Shown in pieces: positions 28,427 to 35,997 of a stretch of 64,000 bases of DNA. The stretch is from contig JBNKDG010000004.1 in assembly GCA_050288165.1 (NCBI GenBank), positions 62,001-126,000 of the forward strand. Direction: 5' to 3'. Position 1 is the stretch's first letter. Every line of letters starts with the position of its first letter. Both the position numbers and the translations under genes were made by a program. Below the pieces are notes generated by a model, which saw nothing but the letters and a program-made list of their open reading frames with translations, made no database searches and was not told the DNA's origin. Source of the DNA: JAPHTQ01 sp050288165 (lineage in GTDB: Bacteria; Pseudomonadota; Gammaproteobacteria; Thiohalomonadales; Thiohalomonadaceae).

Positions 28427-28819
28427 TCAGGCCTCTTCTTCATTCCACTCGATATCGTCATCATCGACGAACTCTTCCGCCTCTTTTTCCATATCGTTGT
28501 TGCTGTCGTTAGCGGCAACGGGTGGTTTGCTGCGACCCTTCAGCGGCAGGTTGGCAATCTTTCCACCACGCGGGGTAAAGTGTCCACGTGCCTCGGCGTA
28601 GGCGGCCTGTAGTTCCTGACTGACGCCCTGTTCCCCGGCGTTTAGCTCACGCAGTTTCGGCTCAATAATCTCGCGGCGATATTCGAGGATTTCGTTACGT
28701 TTCAGATTGAACAGATAGAGGGTGTCAGGGTTGCCTGTATCGATGCGGCTGTCTCTCAGTACCGGGCTGCTTTTTTCACCGGCCTCGAAGTAGCCAAACC
28801 AGTAGTGTTTTTCGCTCAT
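28427..28819 (-). CDS. Hypothetical protein, 130 aa, acidic C-terminus
   Basis: Not recognised. The first half (MSEKHYWFGYFEAGEKSSPVLRDSRIDTGNPDTLYLFNLKRNEILEYRREIIEPKLRELN) looks folded, followed by a helical stretch. It ends in a very acidic disordered tail (MEKEAEEFVDDDDIEWNEEEA). The upstream 210 bp include a T-rich stretch and should hold the promoter. Nothing in the neighbours gives a function. Confidence 0.65.
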   Translation of the reverse strand: MSEKHYWFGYFEAGEKSSPVLRDSRIDTGNPDTLYLFNLKRNEILEYRREIIEPKLRELNAGEQGVSQELQAAYAEARGHFTPRGGKIANLPLKGRSKPPVAANDSNNDMEKEAEEFVDDDDIEWNEEEA

Positions 28820-29033
28820 GGATCTACCTTAATTATTAGGCAAATTTATTGTGTGTAGGCTCCCTGTCGCCGCCCTGCGTCAGGTTGTGAAAATAGTATC
28901 CGGAATTGGATTGTTGTAAAGAAGTTGCGAAAGTTTTGTTGATAGAATTTTTTTTGGCAGATTCGGGCCGTTTCCCCGCTCCCAATAAAATCCATTGATG
29001 GACAAAATGGCGGTCCGGCGGGAAAATCCTCCC

Positions 29034-29483
29034 ATGGCAAACACTGATCTGATCTTCGTCTACGGCACCCTGCGGCGTGACGCCCGCTGCGTCATGTCGA
29101 ACTGGCTGGCAAGCCAGGCGGATTACCTCGGTAGCGGGGTGATCGCCGGTCGTTTGTATGACGTGGGGAGCTACCCGGCACTCCGTCCTGCCCTGCACCC
29201 CGATGAGACGGTGGTGGGCGATCTCTACCGCCTGCGGCGCCCCGCGCATACCCTGGGCAGATTGGACCGCTACGAGGGGATTGGCCCGGGGCAGTCCCGT
29301 CCCTATCAATACAGCAGGGAGTGGGTGACGGTGGCGCTGGATAACAATCATTCCATGCAGGCCTGGACCTACCTTTATCGAGGGGAGACGGCTCGCCTGA
29401 GGCGAATTGTCAGTGGCGACTATCTGCAGGACGGTGGGCCGCAGCAGATGCGACCGGTCAAGGTTAGACGAGGTGGTGGATGA
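29034..29483 (+). CDS. Gamma-glutamylcyclotransferase (AIG2/GGCT)-like protein
   Basis: 149 aa. The N-terminal LIFVYGTLRRDARC is the substrate-loop signature (YGTL) of the AIG2/GGCT fold. VVGDLYRLRRPAHTLGRLDRYEGIGPG carries the conserved LDxYEG segment that includes the catalytic Glu region. Members cleave gamma-glutamylamines or transfer acyl groups, and the exact substrate is unknown. ATG 29034 starts the domain directly. Its stop overlaps the start of a small Cys-rich gene by 4 bp. Confidence 0.87.
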   Translation: MANTDLIFVYGTLRRDARCVMSNWLASQADYLGSGVIAGRLYDVGSYPALRPALHPDETVVGDLYRLRRPAHTLGRLDRYEGIGPGQSRPYQYSREWVTVALDNNHSMQAWTYLYRGETARLRRIVSGDYLQDGGPQQMRPVKVRRGGG

Positions 29484-29665
29484 GCGGATGGGGCTGTCCT
29501 CACGAGGTGAGGGGCAAATGCAATCGGGTGAAAGGCAATCCCTGCGAGCCGGGGATGAAAGGATGCGTGCTGTTTGGCCGCTTTGTCTTCAGCGATGAAT
29601 CGAAAAACCGTCCCGGCGGCCCACGCCGCCGGACGGGTGCTAAAGGGGATAAAGAAGAGCAGTAG
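29480..29665 (+). CDS. Small Cys-containing protein, 61 aa
   Basis: It overlaps the GGCT-like gene by ATGA, which argues for real translation. Four cysteines lie in the first 30 residues (GCPHEVRGKCNRVKGNPCEPGMKGCVLFGRFVF). Their spacing suggests a small metal-binding knuckle or Fe-S site. The tail is basic (RPGGPRRRTGAKG). Not a family I can name. Function unknown; it may assist its upstream neighbour. Confidence 0.7.
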   Translation: MSGWGCPHEVRGKCNRVKGNPCEPGMKGCVLFGRFVFSDESKNRPGGPRRRTGAKGDKEEQ

Positions 29666-29677
29666 TGCCTGGCCGGA

Positions 29678-30109
29678 CTACCAGAATTTTTTAAGCCAGG
29701 TTTTCTGTATGCCGGCTTTATGAAATGTCCTGGTGTACTGTTTGTCTTCCTTACTGATGTGGTCGAACAGCCAGTCGCGCAGGAACATCAGCAACTCCAT
29801 CCCCACATGGGTGTCACCCTGGTGGTACTTGCTCTGGAACTCCTCGACACGGGCAACAATCTTGTCGTGTATGGATTTGTGGTTTTCGTACTCGCCGTAG
29901 TTGAACAGACGCATCAAGGTCTCTTCGACGGCAAAGTGGATGCGGGTGTAATCGACCAGTTTGTCCAGCACATCACCGACCAGCTGTGTATTGGAGCGAT
30001 TTGCCAGCGCCGTGTAGAGCTCGTTCATGATTTCAACCAGACACTTGTGTTGCTCGTCGATCTCCTGGATCTCTACGCTGTAGAGATCATCCCACTGGAT
30101 CATGCTCAT
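29678..30109 (-). CDS. Bacteriohaemerythrin
   Basis: 143 aa. The di-iron ligands of the four-helix haemerythrin fold are visible: His in IDEQHKCLVEIMNELY, His and Glu in IHFAVEETLM, His-x3-His in NHKSIHDKI, and His-x4-Asp in FDHISKEDKQY. It reversibly binds O2 and may act as an oxygen store or sensor in a microaerobe. ATG 30109 has AGGAG 7 nt upstream. It is a single-gene unit, divergent from ppx across an AT-rich 286-bp region that contains a poly-A tract near 30249-30259. Confidence 0.94.
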   Translation of the reverse strand: MSMIQWDDLYSVEIQEIDEQHKCLVEIMNELYTALANRSNTQLVGDVLDKLVDYTRIHFAVEETLMRLFNYGEYENHKSIHDKIVARVEEFQSKYHQGDTHVGMELLMFLRDWLFDHISKEDKQYTRTFHKAGIQKTWLKKFW

Positions 30110-30395
30110 TGTGTGACTCCTCAAGTTTGTTGGCGGCGCGGCGCCGTTTCCAAGGCGTTTTAGCTTAATTCCACTGAATTGTTATGGTTTTTGCTTTTAG
30201 TTGGTGCTTAGTTCTAGTACGAAAGTAGTATAGGTAGAGATAAAGTTAAAAAAAAAAACAATCGAACTGTGAAAAATTATAATAATTTCGAATGGCGGTA
30301 CTGGAGTCACAAATCACCTCGATACACGTGGCACGAGTCCACGTTATGCATTGCCCAGACTATGTGAGAGGATGAGCAAAAGGGTAGTCTGAGCG

Positions 30396-31913
30396 ATGGC
30401 AGGAGAGGGCGTGAAAGGGCACGGAAATAAAGACAGCGGAGTGATTGCTGCCATCGATCTGGGATCAAACAGCTTCCATATGGTGGTGGCCCGCGAGGTC
30501 GGTGGTGAGCTGCAGATCCGCGACCGCCTGCGTGAGTCGGTACGCCTGGCGGCGGGAATGAGCGAAAGCGGGCGCCTCGAAAAAGTTGCCAAACAGCGTG
30601 CCCTCGACTGTCTACGCCGATTTGGTCAGCGCCTGGCCGGGTTTTCTCCGGGTACGGTACGCGCCGTCGGTACCAACACCCTGCGCAAGGCAAAATCCCC
30701 ACAATTTCTACAGGAAGCCGAAGAGGCGTTGGGTCATCCCATTGAGGTGATCTCCGGCCTGGAGGAGGCGCGCCTGATCTACCTGGGGGTTTCCCACGGC
30801 TTGCCGCTTTCTGACGAGGTGCGGCTGGTGGTCGACATCGGCGGCGGTAGCACCGAGTTGATCCTGGGGCGGGGTTTCGAGCCGCTGGAACTGGAGAGCC
30901 TCTACATGGGCTGCGTCAGTTTCAGCCAGCGCTTTTTCCCCAAGGGCCGTATCAGCGCCAGAGGGATGCGTGACGCAGTGATTGCGGCACGGCTGGAGTT
31001 ACAGGCGATCGAACGTCATTACCGTGATGTTGGCTGGGGCGAGGTTGCAGGTGCTTCCGGCACGGTGAAGTCAGTCGCCGAAGTGTTGCGTGCCATGGGC
31101 TGGAGTAACGAGGGGATCACGCTTGAGGGGATTCAACAACTGGCCCGCGAACTGGTGGCGGCGGGTCACATCGAGCGGGTACGACTCAACGGTCTGAGTG
31201 AGGAGCGTCTGCCGGTGGTTGCGGGCGGTGTGGCGGTGTTGCTGGCGATCTTCGAATCCCTCGGCATCGAGCGTATGCAGGTCTCCGACTGGGCGCTACG
31301 CGAGGGCATGCTTTACGATCTGTTGGGGCGTCGCCGTCACGAGGACGTGCGGGAGCGAACCATTGCTGCGCTGAGCGAGCGTTATCGCGTCGATGTCGCA
31401 CAGGCGGCGCGTGTGGAAGCGTTATCACGGCAGATCCTGGAACAGGTGTCGGAGGCTTGGTCGCTGGAGGGTGAGGAAGCCGAGCATCTACTGGTGTGGG
31501 CGGCGCGGCTGCACGAAATTGGTCTCTCCATTGCTCATAGCGGTTATCACAAGCATGGCGCCTACCTGGTTGCCAATTCCGATATGCCCGGTTTCTCCAG
31601 CAGTGAGCAGCGTCTGCTCTCAGTGTTGATCCGTGCACACCGGCGCAAGCTGCTGGAACCCCTGTTCAGCGAGTTACCGGTCGCACAACGTCAGCCAATG
31701 CGACGCCTGTCGTTACTGTTGCGTATGGCGGTGCTGTTGCATCGAAGCCATAGCACTGTCGGATTGCCGGAAATCGGTTTCCTTGCCAGGGGCAAGACAC
31801 TGCAACTGCAGTTTCCCCCGGGTTGGTTGGCTGAACACCCGTTGACCGAGGCGGATCTGGTGCAGGAGGTGCTTTATCTGAAGGCGATAGGCTATTCGTT
31901 AAAATTCCGCTGA
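30396..31913 (+). CDS. ppx: Exopolyphosphatase Ppx/GppA
   Basis: 505 aa. An N-terminal actin-like ASKHA domain carries AAIDLGSNSFHMVVARE (phosphate-binding loop 1) and VVDIGGGSTELILG (loop 2). A C-terminal HD-like helical domain contains VWAARLHEIGLSIAHSGYHKHGAYLV, and the length matches Ppx. It releases phosphate from polyphosphate ends and may also act on pppGpp. It faces ppk, and a MITE-like element fills the space between the two stop codons. Confidence 0.93.
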   Translation: MAGEGVKGHGNKDSGVIAAIDLGSNSFHMVVAREVGGELQIRDRLRESVRLAAGMSESGRLEKVAKQRALDCLRRFGQRLAGFSPGTVRAVGTNTLRKAKSPQFLQEAEEALGHPIEVISGLEEARLIYLGVSHGLPLSDEVRLVVDIGGGSTELILGRGFEPLELESLYMGCVSFSQRFFPKGRISARGMRDAVIAARLELQAIERHYRDVGWGEVAGASGTVKSVAEVLRAMGWSNEGITLEGIQQLARELVAAGHIERVRLNGLSEERLPVVAGGVAVLLAIFESLGIERMQVSDWALREGMLYDLLGRRRHEDVRERTIAALSERYRVDVAQAARVEALSRQILEQVSEAWSLEGEEAEHLLVWAARLHEIGLSIAHSGYHKHGAYLVANSDMPGFSSSEQRLLSVLIRAHRRKLLEPLFSELPVAQRQPMRRLSLLLRMAVLLHRSHSTVGLPEIGFLARGKTLQLQFPPGWLAEHPLTEADLVQEVLYLKAIGYSLKFR

Positions 31914-31919
31914 TGTATT

Positions 31920-32064
31920 TAGAAGCTATCTCAGAATTAGGGCTCGTGCTGTGAGACAAGGCGCAAAGCCTGTGAGGAACGCAGTTTACCGTTAGTAAAT
32001 GAGTACCGCAGCAGGCTTTGCAACACAGGATCAAGGTGCGAGAACAATTCTGAGGTAGCTTCTA
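31920..32064. repeat. MITE-like element, copy 1 (between ppx and ppk)
   Basis: 145 bp with terminal inverted repeats TAGAAGCTATCTCAGAATT (31920-31938) and AATTCTGAGGTAGCTTCTA (32046-32064), one mismatch. The core GCAGTTTACCGTTAGTAAATGAG (31981-32003) is shared with copies at 37536 and 51018. The whole folds into a long imperfect hairpin. The first three bases of the right terminal repeat, read on the minus strand (TAG, 32064-32062), are exactly the ppk stop codon. No coding capacity. Confidence 0.82.
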
Positions 32065-34152
32065 GTCTGCTTTTGTTAGTTCATCCATTAGCCGCTGCTG
32101 CGCCGATACCGGTGGTTCTTCGCCGGGTGTGACTCGCAGGTAGCTGCCGTCGCTCTGTAACAGCCATGCATGAGTATTGTCTTCCAGGTAGTACTTCAGT
32201 TCGCTAATCATCCTTTCGCGAAGTTTCTTCTCCTCAACAGGGAAGCAGCTCTCCACCCGACGATGCAGGTTGCGATCCATCCAGTCGGCGCTGGAGCCGA
32301 AGATCTCTTCGTCGCCACCGTTGAGGAAATAGAACACCCGGGTGTGTTCGAGGAAGCGACCGACGATAGAGCGCACGCGGATGTTGTCGGAGATGCCGGG
32401 AACGCCCGGTCGCAGACCGCAAATGCCGCGGATGATGAGATCGATCTCCACCCCGGCACGTGAGGCGGCATAGAGGGCACGAATCACGTTCTGCTCGATC
32501 AGGGCATTCATCTTGGCGATGATGCGCGCCGGTTTTCCTGCACGTGCGTGTTCGGTTTCGCGCTCAATGCGCTCAATGAGTCCTGCGTGGAGAGTGAAAG
32601 GCGATTGCAGTAGTTTGCCCAGTTTGCTGCCGCGACCGAGGCTGGTCAGTTGCAGGAACAGTTTGTGGACATCCTCGCCGATGACCGGGTCGCTGGTGAG
32701 CAGGCCGTAGTCGGTGTAGAGACGGGCAGTGCGGGTATGGTAGTTGCCGGTGCCGAGGTGGACGTAGTGTTTGAGTTGTTCATCCTCGCGGCGAACGACC
32801 AGAATCATCTTGGCGTGGGTCTTGTAGCCGACCACACCGTAAACCACATGCGCCCCCGCTTCCTGCAGGCGGTTGGCCAGGGCGATGTTCTCCTCTTCAT
32901 CGAAACGGGCGCGCAGTTCGACCACCACCGTGACCTCCTTGCCTGCACGCGCCGCCTGTACCAGTGCATCGACCACCGCCGAATCAGGACCGGTACGATA
33001 GAGGGTCTGCTTGATTGCCAGCACCCTGGGATCGGCGGCCGCCTGTTTGAGGAAATCGATCACCGGCAGGAACGATTCAAACGGGTGGTGTAGCAGGATG
33101 TCGCCCTTGCTGATCACCTGGAAGATATTACCCACCAGGCTGAGCCGCGCAGGCAGGCTCGGGGTGAACGAGGGGTAGGTCAGGTCGGAACGATCCACCT
33201 TGTCCGGCAGATTCATCAGGCGGATCAGGTTGACCGGACCGTTGACGGTATATAGGTCACGCTGATCCAGCTCGAACTGATCGAGCAGGAACTGGCTGAT
33301 CTCCGGCGGACAGTTGTCGGCCACCTCCAGGCGGACCTCATCGCCGTAGCGGCGTGAGGGCAGTTCGCCTTCCAGTGCACGCAACAGGTCGTCGACCTCT
33401 TCGGCATCGACGAAAAGATCGCTGTTGCGGGTAACGCGGAACTGATAGCAGCCCTGCACCTTCATTCCGGGAAAGAGATCGGCAACGTGGTCGTGGATGA
33501 TGGAGGAGAGAAAAACATAATCGTTGGGTCCACTACCACACTCCATCGGCAGTTTGATTAGTCGTGGCAAGGCACGTGGCGCCTGTACGATGGCCATACG
33601 ACTGGTACGGCCGAAGGCATCCTTACCCTTGAGTGAAATAATAAAGTTAAGGCTCTTATTAAGAATGCGTGGGAAGGGATGCGCCGGGTCGAGTCCGATG
33701 GGGCTGAGGATCGGCAGCAGGGCATGTTCGAAGTAATCCTTGACCCATGCGGCCTGATTTTCGTTCCACTCCTGACGTTTGACGAAGCGAATGTTCTCCT
33801 TCTCCAGCGCCGGGAGAAGGATATCGTTCAGTACCCGGTACTGCTCATCCACCAGCTCATGCACCTGCGCACTGATCTGTCCCAGCAGTTCATGTGGCAG
33901 AATGTTGTCAGGACCGGCCTGAACCGAAGACATCGCCGCCTGTTGCATCAGACCGGCGACGCGGATTTCGAAGAACTCGTCCAGGTTGGAGCTGGAGATA
34001 CAGAGAAAGCGCAGCCGCTCCAGTAGTGGGGTGCTTTCGTCCTTGGCCTGTTCCAGTACACGACGATTGAAGGCCAGCAGGCTCAATTCACGGTTGATGT
34101 ACAACTCGGGTTGTTTCAGATCGGGGGAGTCCATTGCTTCGGAAAACTTCAT
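32062..34152 (-). CDS. ppk: Polyphosphate kinase 1
   Basis: 696 aa, full family length. The N-terminal domain begins with YINRELSLLAFNRRVLEQA. The active site has the autophosphorylated histidine in VGYKTHAKMILV and the second catalytic histidine in DWMDRNLHRRVESC, plus IKQTLYRTG and ARFDEEENIALANRL for ATP and phosphate binding. It makes polyphosphate from ATP, on the inner membrane face. Convergent with ppx; the stop codon is supplied by the MITE-like terminal repeat, so the last residues may differ from close relatives. Confidence 0.96.
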   Translation of the reverse strand: MKFSEAMDSPDLKQPELYINRELSLLAFNRRVLEQAKDESTPLLERLRFLCISSSNLDEFFEIRVAGLMQQAAMSSVQAGPDNILPHELLGQISAQVHELVDEQYRVLNDILLPALEKENIRFVKRQEWNENQAAWVKDYFEHALLPILSPIGLDPAHPFPRILNKSLNFIISLKGKDAFGRTSRMAIVQAPRALPRLIKLPMECGSGPNDYVFLSSIIHDHVADLFPGMKVQGCYQFRVTRNSDLFVDAEEVDDLLRALEGELPSRRYGDEVRLEVADNCPPEISQFLLDQFELDQRDLYTVNGPVNLIRLMNLPDKVDRSDLTYPSFTPSLPARLSLVGNIFQVISKGDILLHHPFESFLPVIDFLKQAAADPRVLAIKQTLYRTGPDSAVVDALVQAARAGKEVTVVVELRARFDEEENIALANRLQEAGAHVVYGVVGYKTHAKMILVVRREDEQLKHYVHLGTGNYHTRTARLYTDYGLLTSDPVIGEDVHKLFLQLTSLGRGSKLGKLLQSPFTLHAGLIERIERETEHARAGKPARIIAKMNALIEQNVIRALYAASRAGVEIDLIIRGICGLRPGVPGISDNIRVRSIVGRFLEHTRVFYFLNGGDEEIFGSSADWMDRNLHRRVESCFPVEEKKLRERMISELKYYLEDNTHAWLLQSDGSYLRVTPGEEPPVSAQQRLMDELTKAD

Positions 34153-34234
34153 ATAACGTACGGCCTTCCATTATTGTTCATTTAGATGACAAGTATATGT
34201 CACATTGGAGGGGAGTGCTGCGCGATGCCTTATT

Positions 34235-34490
34235 GTCATTCTGGCGGATGCCGGAATTAAGAGGTGTCGCTAACGCGACGATTGTCTCCCTCCCTCTCAG
34301 GGGGGGAGGGGGAGAGGGGATCTAATATGCGTCGCTACGCGAGATTTCTCGTCATTCCGGCGCAGGCCGGAATCCAGGGATAGGGTGTAGGTCGGATTAG
34401 CGAAGCGTAATCCGACAATGCAATTGTAGACTGGGCAGTTATGCCCAGCATGATTGGTTTGTCATTCCGGCGGTCGCCGGAATTAAAAGG
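34235..34490. repeat. Mosaic of palindromic repeats, left block
   Basis: The gene-free region 34153-34495 holds three dRS3-like palindromes of the type GTCATTCCGGCG(n)CGCCGGAAT (34235-34257, 34351-34379, 34461-34483). It also holds a GTAGGTCGGATTAGCG / CGTAATCCGAC palindrome (34386-34416), a C/G-rich stretch (34288-34322) and short GTCGC(taa)GCGAC motifs. The same modules recur in inverted order at 35700-35985. Such dispersed palindromes are common in beta- and gammaproteobacterial intergenic DNA. Confidence 0.85.
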
Positions 34491-34495
34491 TGTCG

Positions 34496-34972
34496 CTAAC
34501 GCGACGGGGTTTTGTGGGAGCGAGCGCTGCTCGCGAATGGGCGTTGAGTCGTTTCGCGACGAATATAGGCACGCTCACGCTCGGCTTTTGTAAGATATTG
34601 GACATTTTTAATAAATTCTTTCTTCTCTATTTCTAAAGTGCTTCCTGATGAGCAAAATTCAATGTAACTGTCTGGCAGTAAGCTTATAGTGTATTTAGTA
34701 GAGCCACTTTCCAGTAATTTAGTTTTAATATCAAGGATGGTTTCTAAATACCCATGCTGCGTTAATGCGGGTTTATTGATGCAAATATTTAAGTTACTTA
34801 CTTCTTTAAATGTTAGATAGGCTGGAGATATCCTAAATTGATAATTTCCATCTGCATTAATCCATTCTGAAATGTAGTCAATATCGAGCACCAAATCAGT
34901 ATTATAATTCTCGTCAATAAACTCAATCGAGTGGATTGGGTTATCGTGATAAGTAGCATCTTCGATATTCAT
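34496..34972 (-). CDS. Integron-cassette-type hypothetical protein, 158 aa, 3' end altered by repeat DNA
   Basis: The first about 140 residues (MNIEDATYHDNPIHSIEFIDENYNTDLVLDIDYISEWINADGNYQF...) come from AT-rich DNA unlike the surroundings. The pattern resembles small immunity-like or IMM-type cassette proteins, but I cannot name it. The last about 15 residues (RPFASSARSHKTPSR) are encoded by repeat DNA that is also present nearby as a palindrome, so the original 3' end is probably lost. ATG 34972 lies 6 nt after an attC GTTAGGC core, the usual position of a cassette ORF. No downstream attC is visible. Confidence 0.7.
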   Translation of the reverse strand: MNIEDATYHDNPIHSIEFIDENYNTDLVLDIDYISEWINADGNYQFRISPAYLTFKEVSNLNICINKPALTQHGYLETILDIKTKLLESGSTKYTISLLPDSYIEFCSSGSTLEIEKKEFIKNVQYLTKAERERAYIRRETTQRPFASSARSHKTPSR

Positions 34973-34978
34973 TTGTGT

Positions 34979-35041
34979 GCCTAACGATTTGAGCTAAGTT
35001 GCGCGAGCATTGCGAGCGTCAACTTTAGCGAATTGTTGGGG
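34979..35041 (-). other. Integron attC recombination site
   Basis: Read on the minus strand: R'' CCCCAAC, then L'' CGCTAAAGTTG, an 18-nt variable terminal structure, L' CAACTTAGC, and R' GTTAGGC, which matches GTTRRRY exactly. L'' and L' pair with a single extra A, the extrahelical base used by IntI for strand choice. The length is 63 bp, within the known attC range. R'' deviates at its first base (C instead of R). The cassette gene begins 6 nt after GTTAGGC. No integrase gene is in the window. Confidence 0.8.
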
Positions 35042-35188
35042 AGCGCCAGTCATTCTCGGGCGCAAACGAATAAATTTGGCGATGAAGGTGAGTGAATCGT
35101 TTTTGTGAAGCGTCTCAGGCGTGTCAACTCCAACTGAAGTTGAGTTGCATCGCTGATGCGCTTCACTTAGTAACATGTTTTCAGTCAT
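34994..35188 (-). CDS. Possible remnant cassette ORF running into attC
   Basis: 64 codons from ATG 35188 end inside the attC site, giving the tail APQQFAKVDARNARAT that is typical of frames that read into attC. No family features and only a weak ribosome-binding site. It may be what is left of a preceding cassette gene. Low confidence as a real protein. Confidence 0.25.
   Translation of the reverse strand: MTENMLLSEAHQRCNSTSVGVDTPETLHKNDSLTFIAKFIRLRPRMTGAPQQFAKVDARNARAT
35106..35165. repeat. Imperfect 60-bp cruciform
   Basis: Outer arms TGAAGCG and CGCTTCA with an inner stem CAACTCCAACT (ga) AGTTGAGTTG. It could be a degraded second attC, but no R'' or R' core is clear. Confidence 0.45.
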
Positions 35189-35254
35189 CTTTGTATCGGT
35201 AATTTACGTCGTTGCTATTCAGAATATTCTGGCGTCTCTCGCAACTATAAGTAG

Positions 35255-35295
35255 ACACCCTAAAAGCTCCGTTTGTAACGGAGCTTTTAGGGTGT
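35255..35295. repeat. Perfect 19-bp stem hairpin
   Basis: ACACCCTAAAAGCTCCGTT (35255-35273), loop TGT, AACGGAGCTTTTAGGGTGT (35277-35295). It is perfect over 19 bp. There is no T-run on either side, so it is not an ordinary terminator. It may be a folded recombination site or an RNA element of the cassette region. Confidence 0.7.
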
Positions 35296-35699
35296 ATAAA
35301 AATCTGGGTTGTTATAAAACAACGGCTTAGTTCCGAAATACGGAGCCTAAAGGGAATTGCTAACGGAGCTGGAAACTCTGGCATACAGCATTCCTTCGCG
35401 TGTTGTTCTCTTTCTCTTTTCTACCCTGATATGTCAATGCTGGCAAGTTTTGCTGTGGATTTCGATCTATGACGGAATGGTGGGGAAGGGTTAGTAGATG
35501 TAGTTAAACGAAGCGGTCGCTCTCGCACGTCCATGTGCCCCGCGACACTAGTACATCCTGCACGTCGCGCAGGGTGAGATAAAGGTGGCCGCGCATGAGA
35601 CCAATTCGCCGGGAGCGAATTGGGACAGCTTTAGCTGGCCCGAAGGGCGAAGTCCAGGGACGGACTTCGCAAAGTGACCTGCATGCGGGGCAGCCCCCG
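35296..35699. other. Gene-free accessory DNA
   Basis: No credible gene. It contains hairpins CCAATTCGC (cggga) GCGAATTGG at 35601-35623 and CGAAGTCC (agggac) GGACTTCG at 35648-35669. Base composition shifts from AT-rich on the left to GC-rich on the right, like stacked remnants of different origin. Confidence 0.5.
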
Positions 35700-35985
35700 C
35701 TTTTAAATGCTTTTAGAAGTCGCGCAGCGACACCGAATCTGATCCCCTCTCCCTAACCCTCCCCCTGAGGGGGAGGGAACCCGGATTCCCGCCTTCGCGG
35801 GAATGACGGAAGGGCTGGATTCCGGCGTACGCCGGAATGACGTCAAAAACGTTGATGGGCACGCTCCGCTTTGCCCATCCTACGAACTGCCCAGCCTACA
35901 ACTGCACTGTCGGATTACGCTGCGCTAATCCGACCTACAAACGCTGGATTCCGGCCTTCACCGGAATGACGATAAGGTGTCGCGT
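35700..35985. repeat. Mosaic of palindromic repeats, right block (inverted relative to the left block)
   Basis: dRS3-like palindromes at 35783-35808, 35815-35842 and 35944-35971; a GTCGGATTACGC / GCTAATCCGACCTAC palindrome at 35909-35939, an inverted copy of 34386-34416; GATGGGCACGCTCCGCTTTG-type repeat near 35854-35881; a C/G-rich stretch at 35743-35779; and GGTGTCGCGTCGCGACACC at 35976-35994. The module order mirrors the left block, so the cassette segment lies between large inverted mosaics. Confidence 0.82.
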
Positions 35986-35997
35986 CGCGACACCACA

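Noticed and set aside
30249..30259. Poly-A tract before ppx
   Set aside because: Noted as a possible promoter UP element or curvature, but no -10/-35 pair could be fixed with confidence.
35181..35384. 67-codon minus-strand open frame in the accessory region
   Set aside because: It runs through the 19-bp hairpin and lacks a ribosome-binding site and protein-like features.
34235..35985. CRISPR array
   Set aside because: Repeats are palindromic, of several types, irregularly spaced and in both orientations; there is no constant spacer length and no cas gene.
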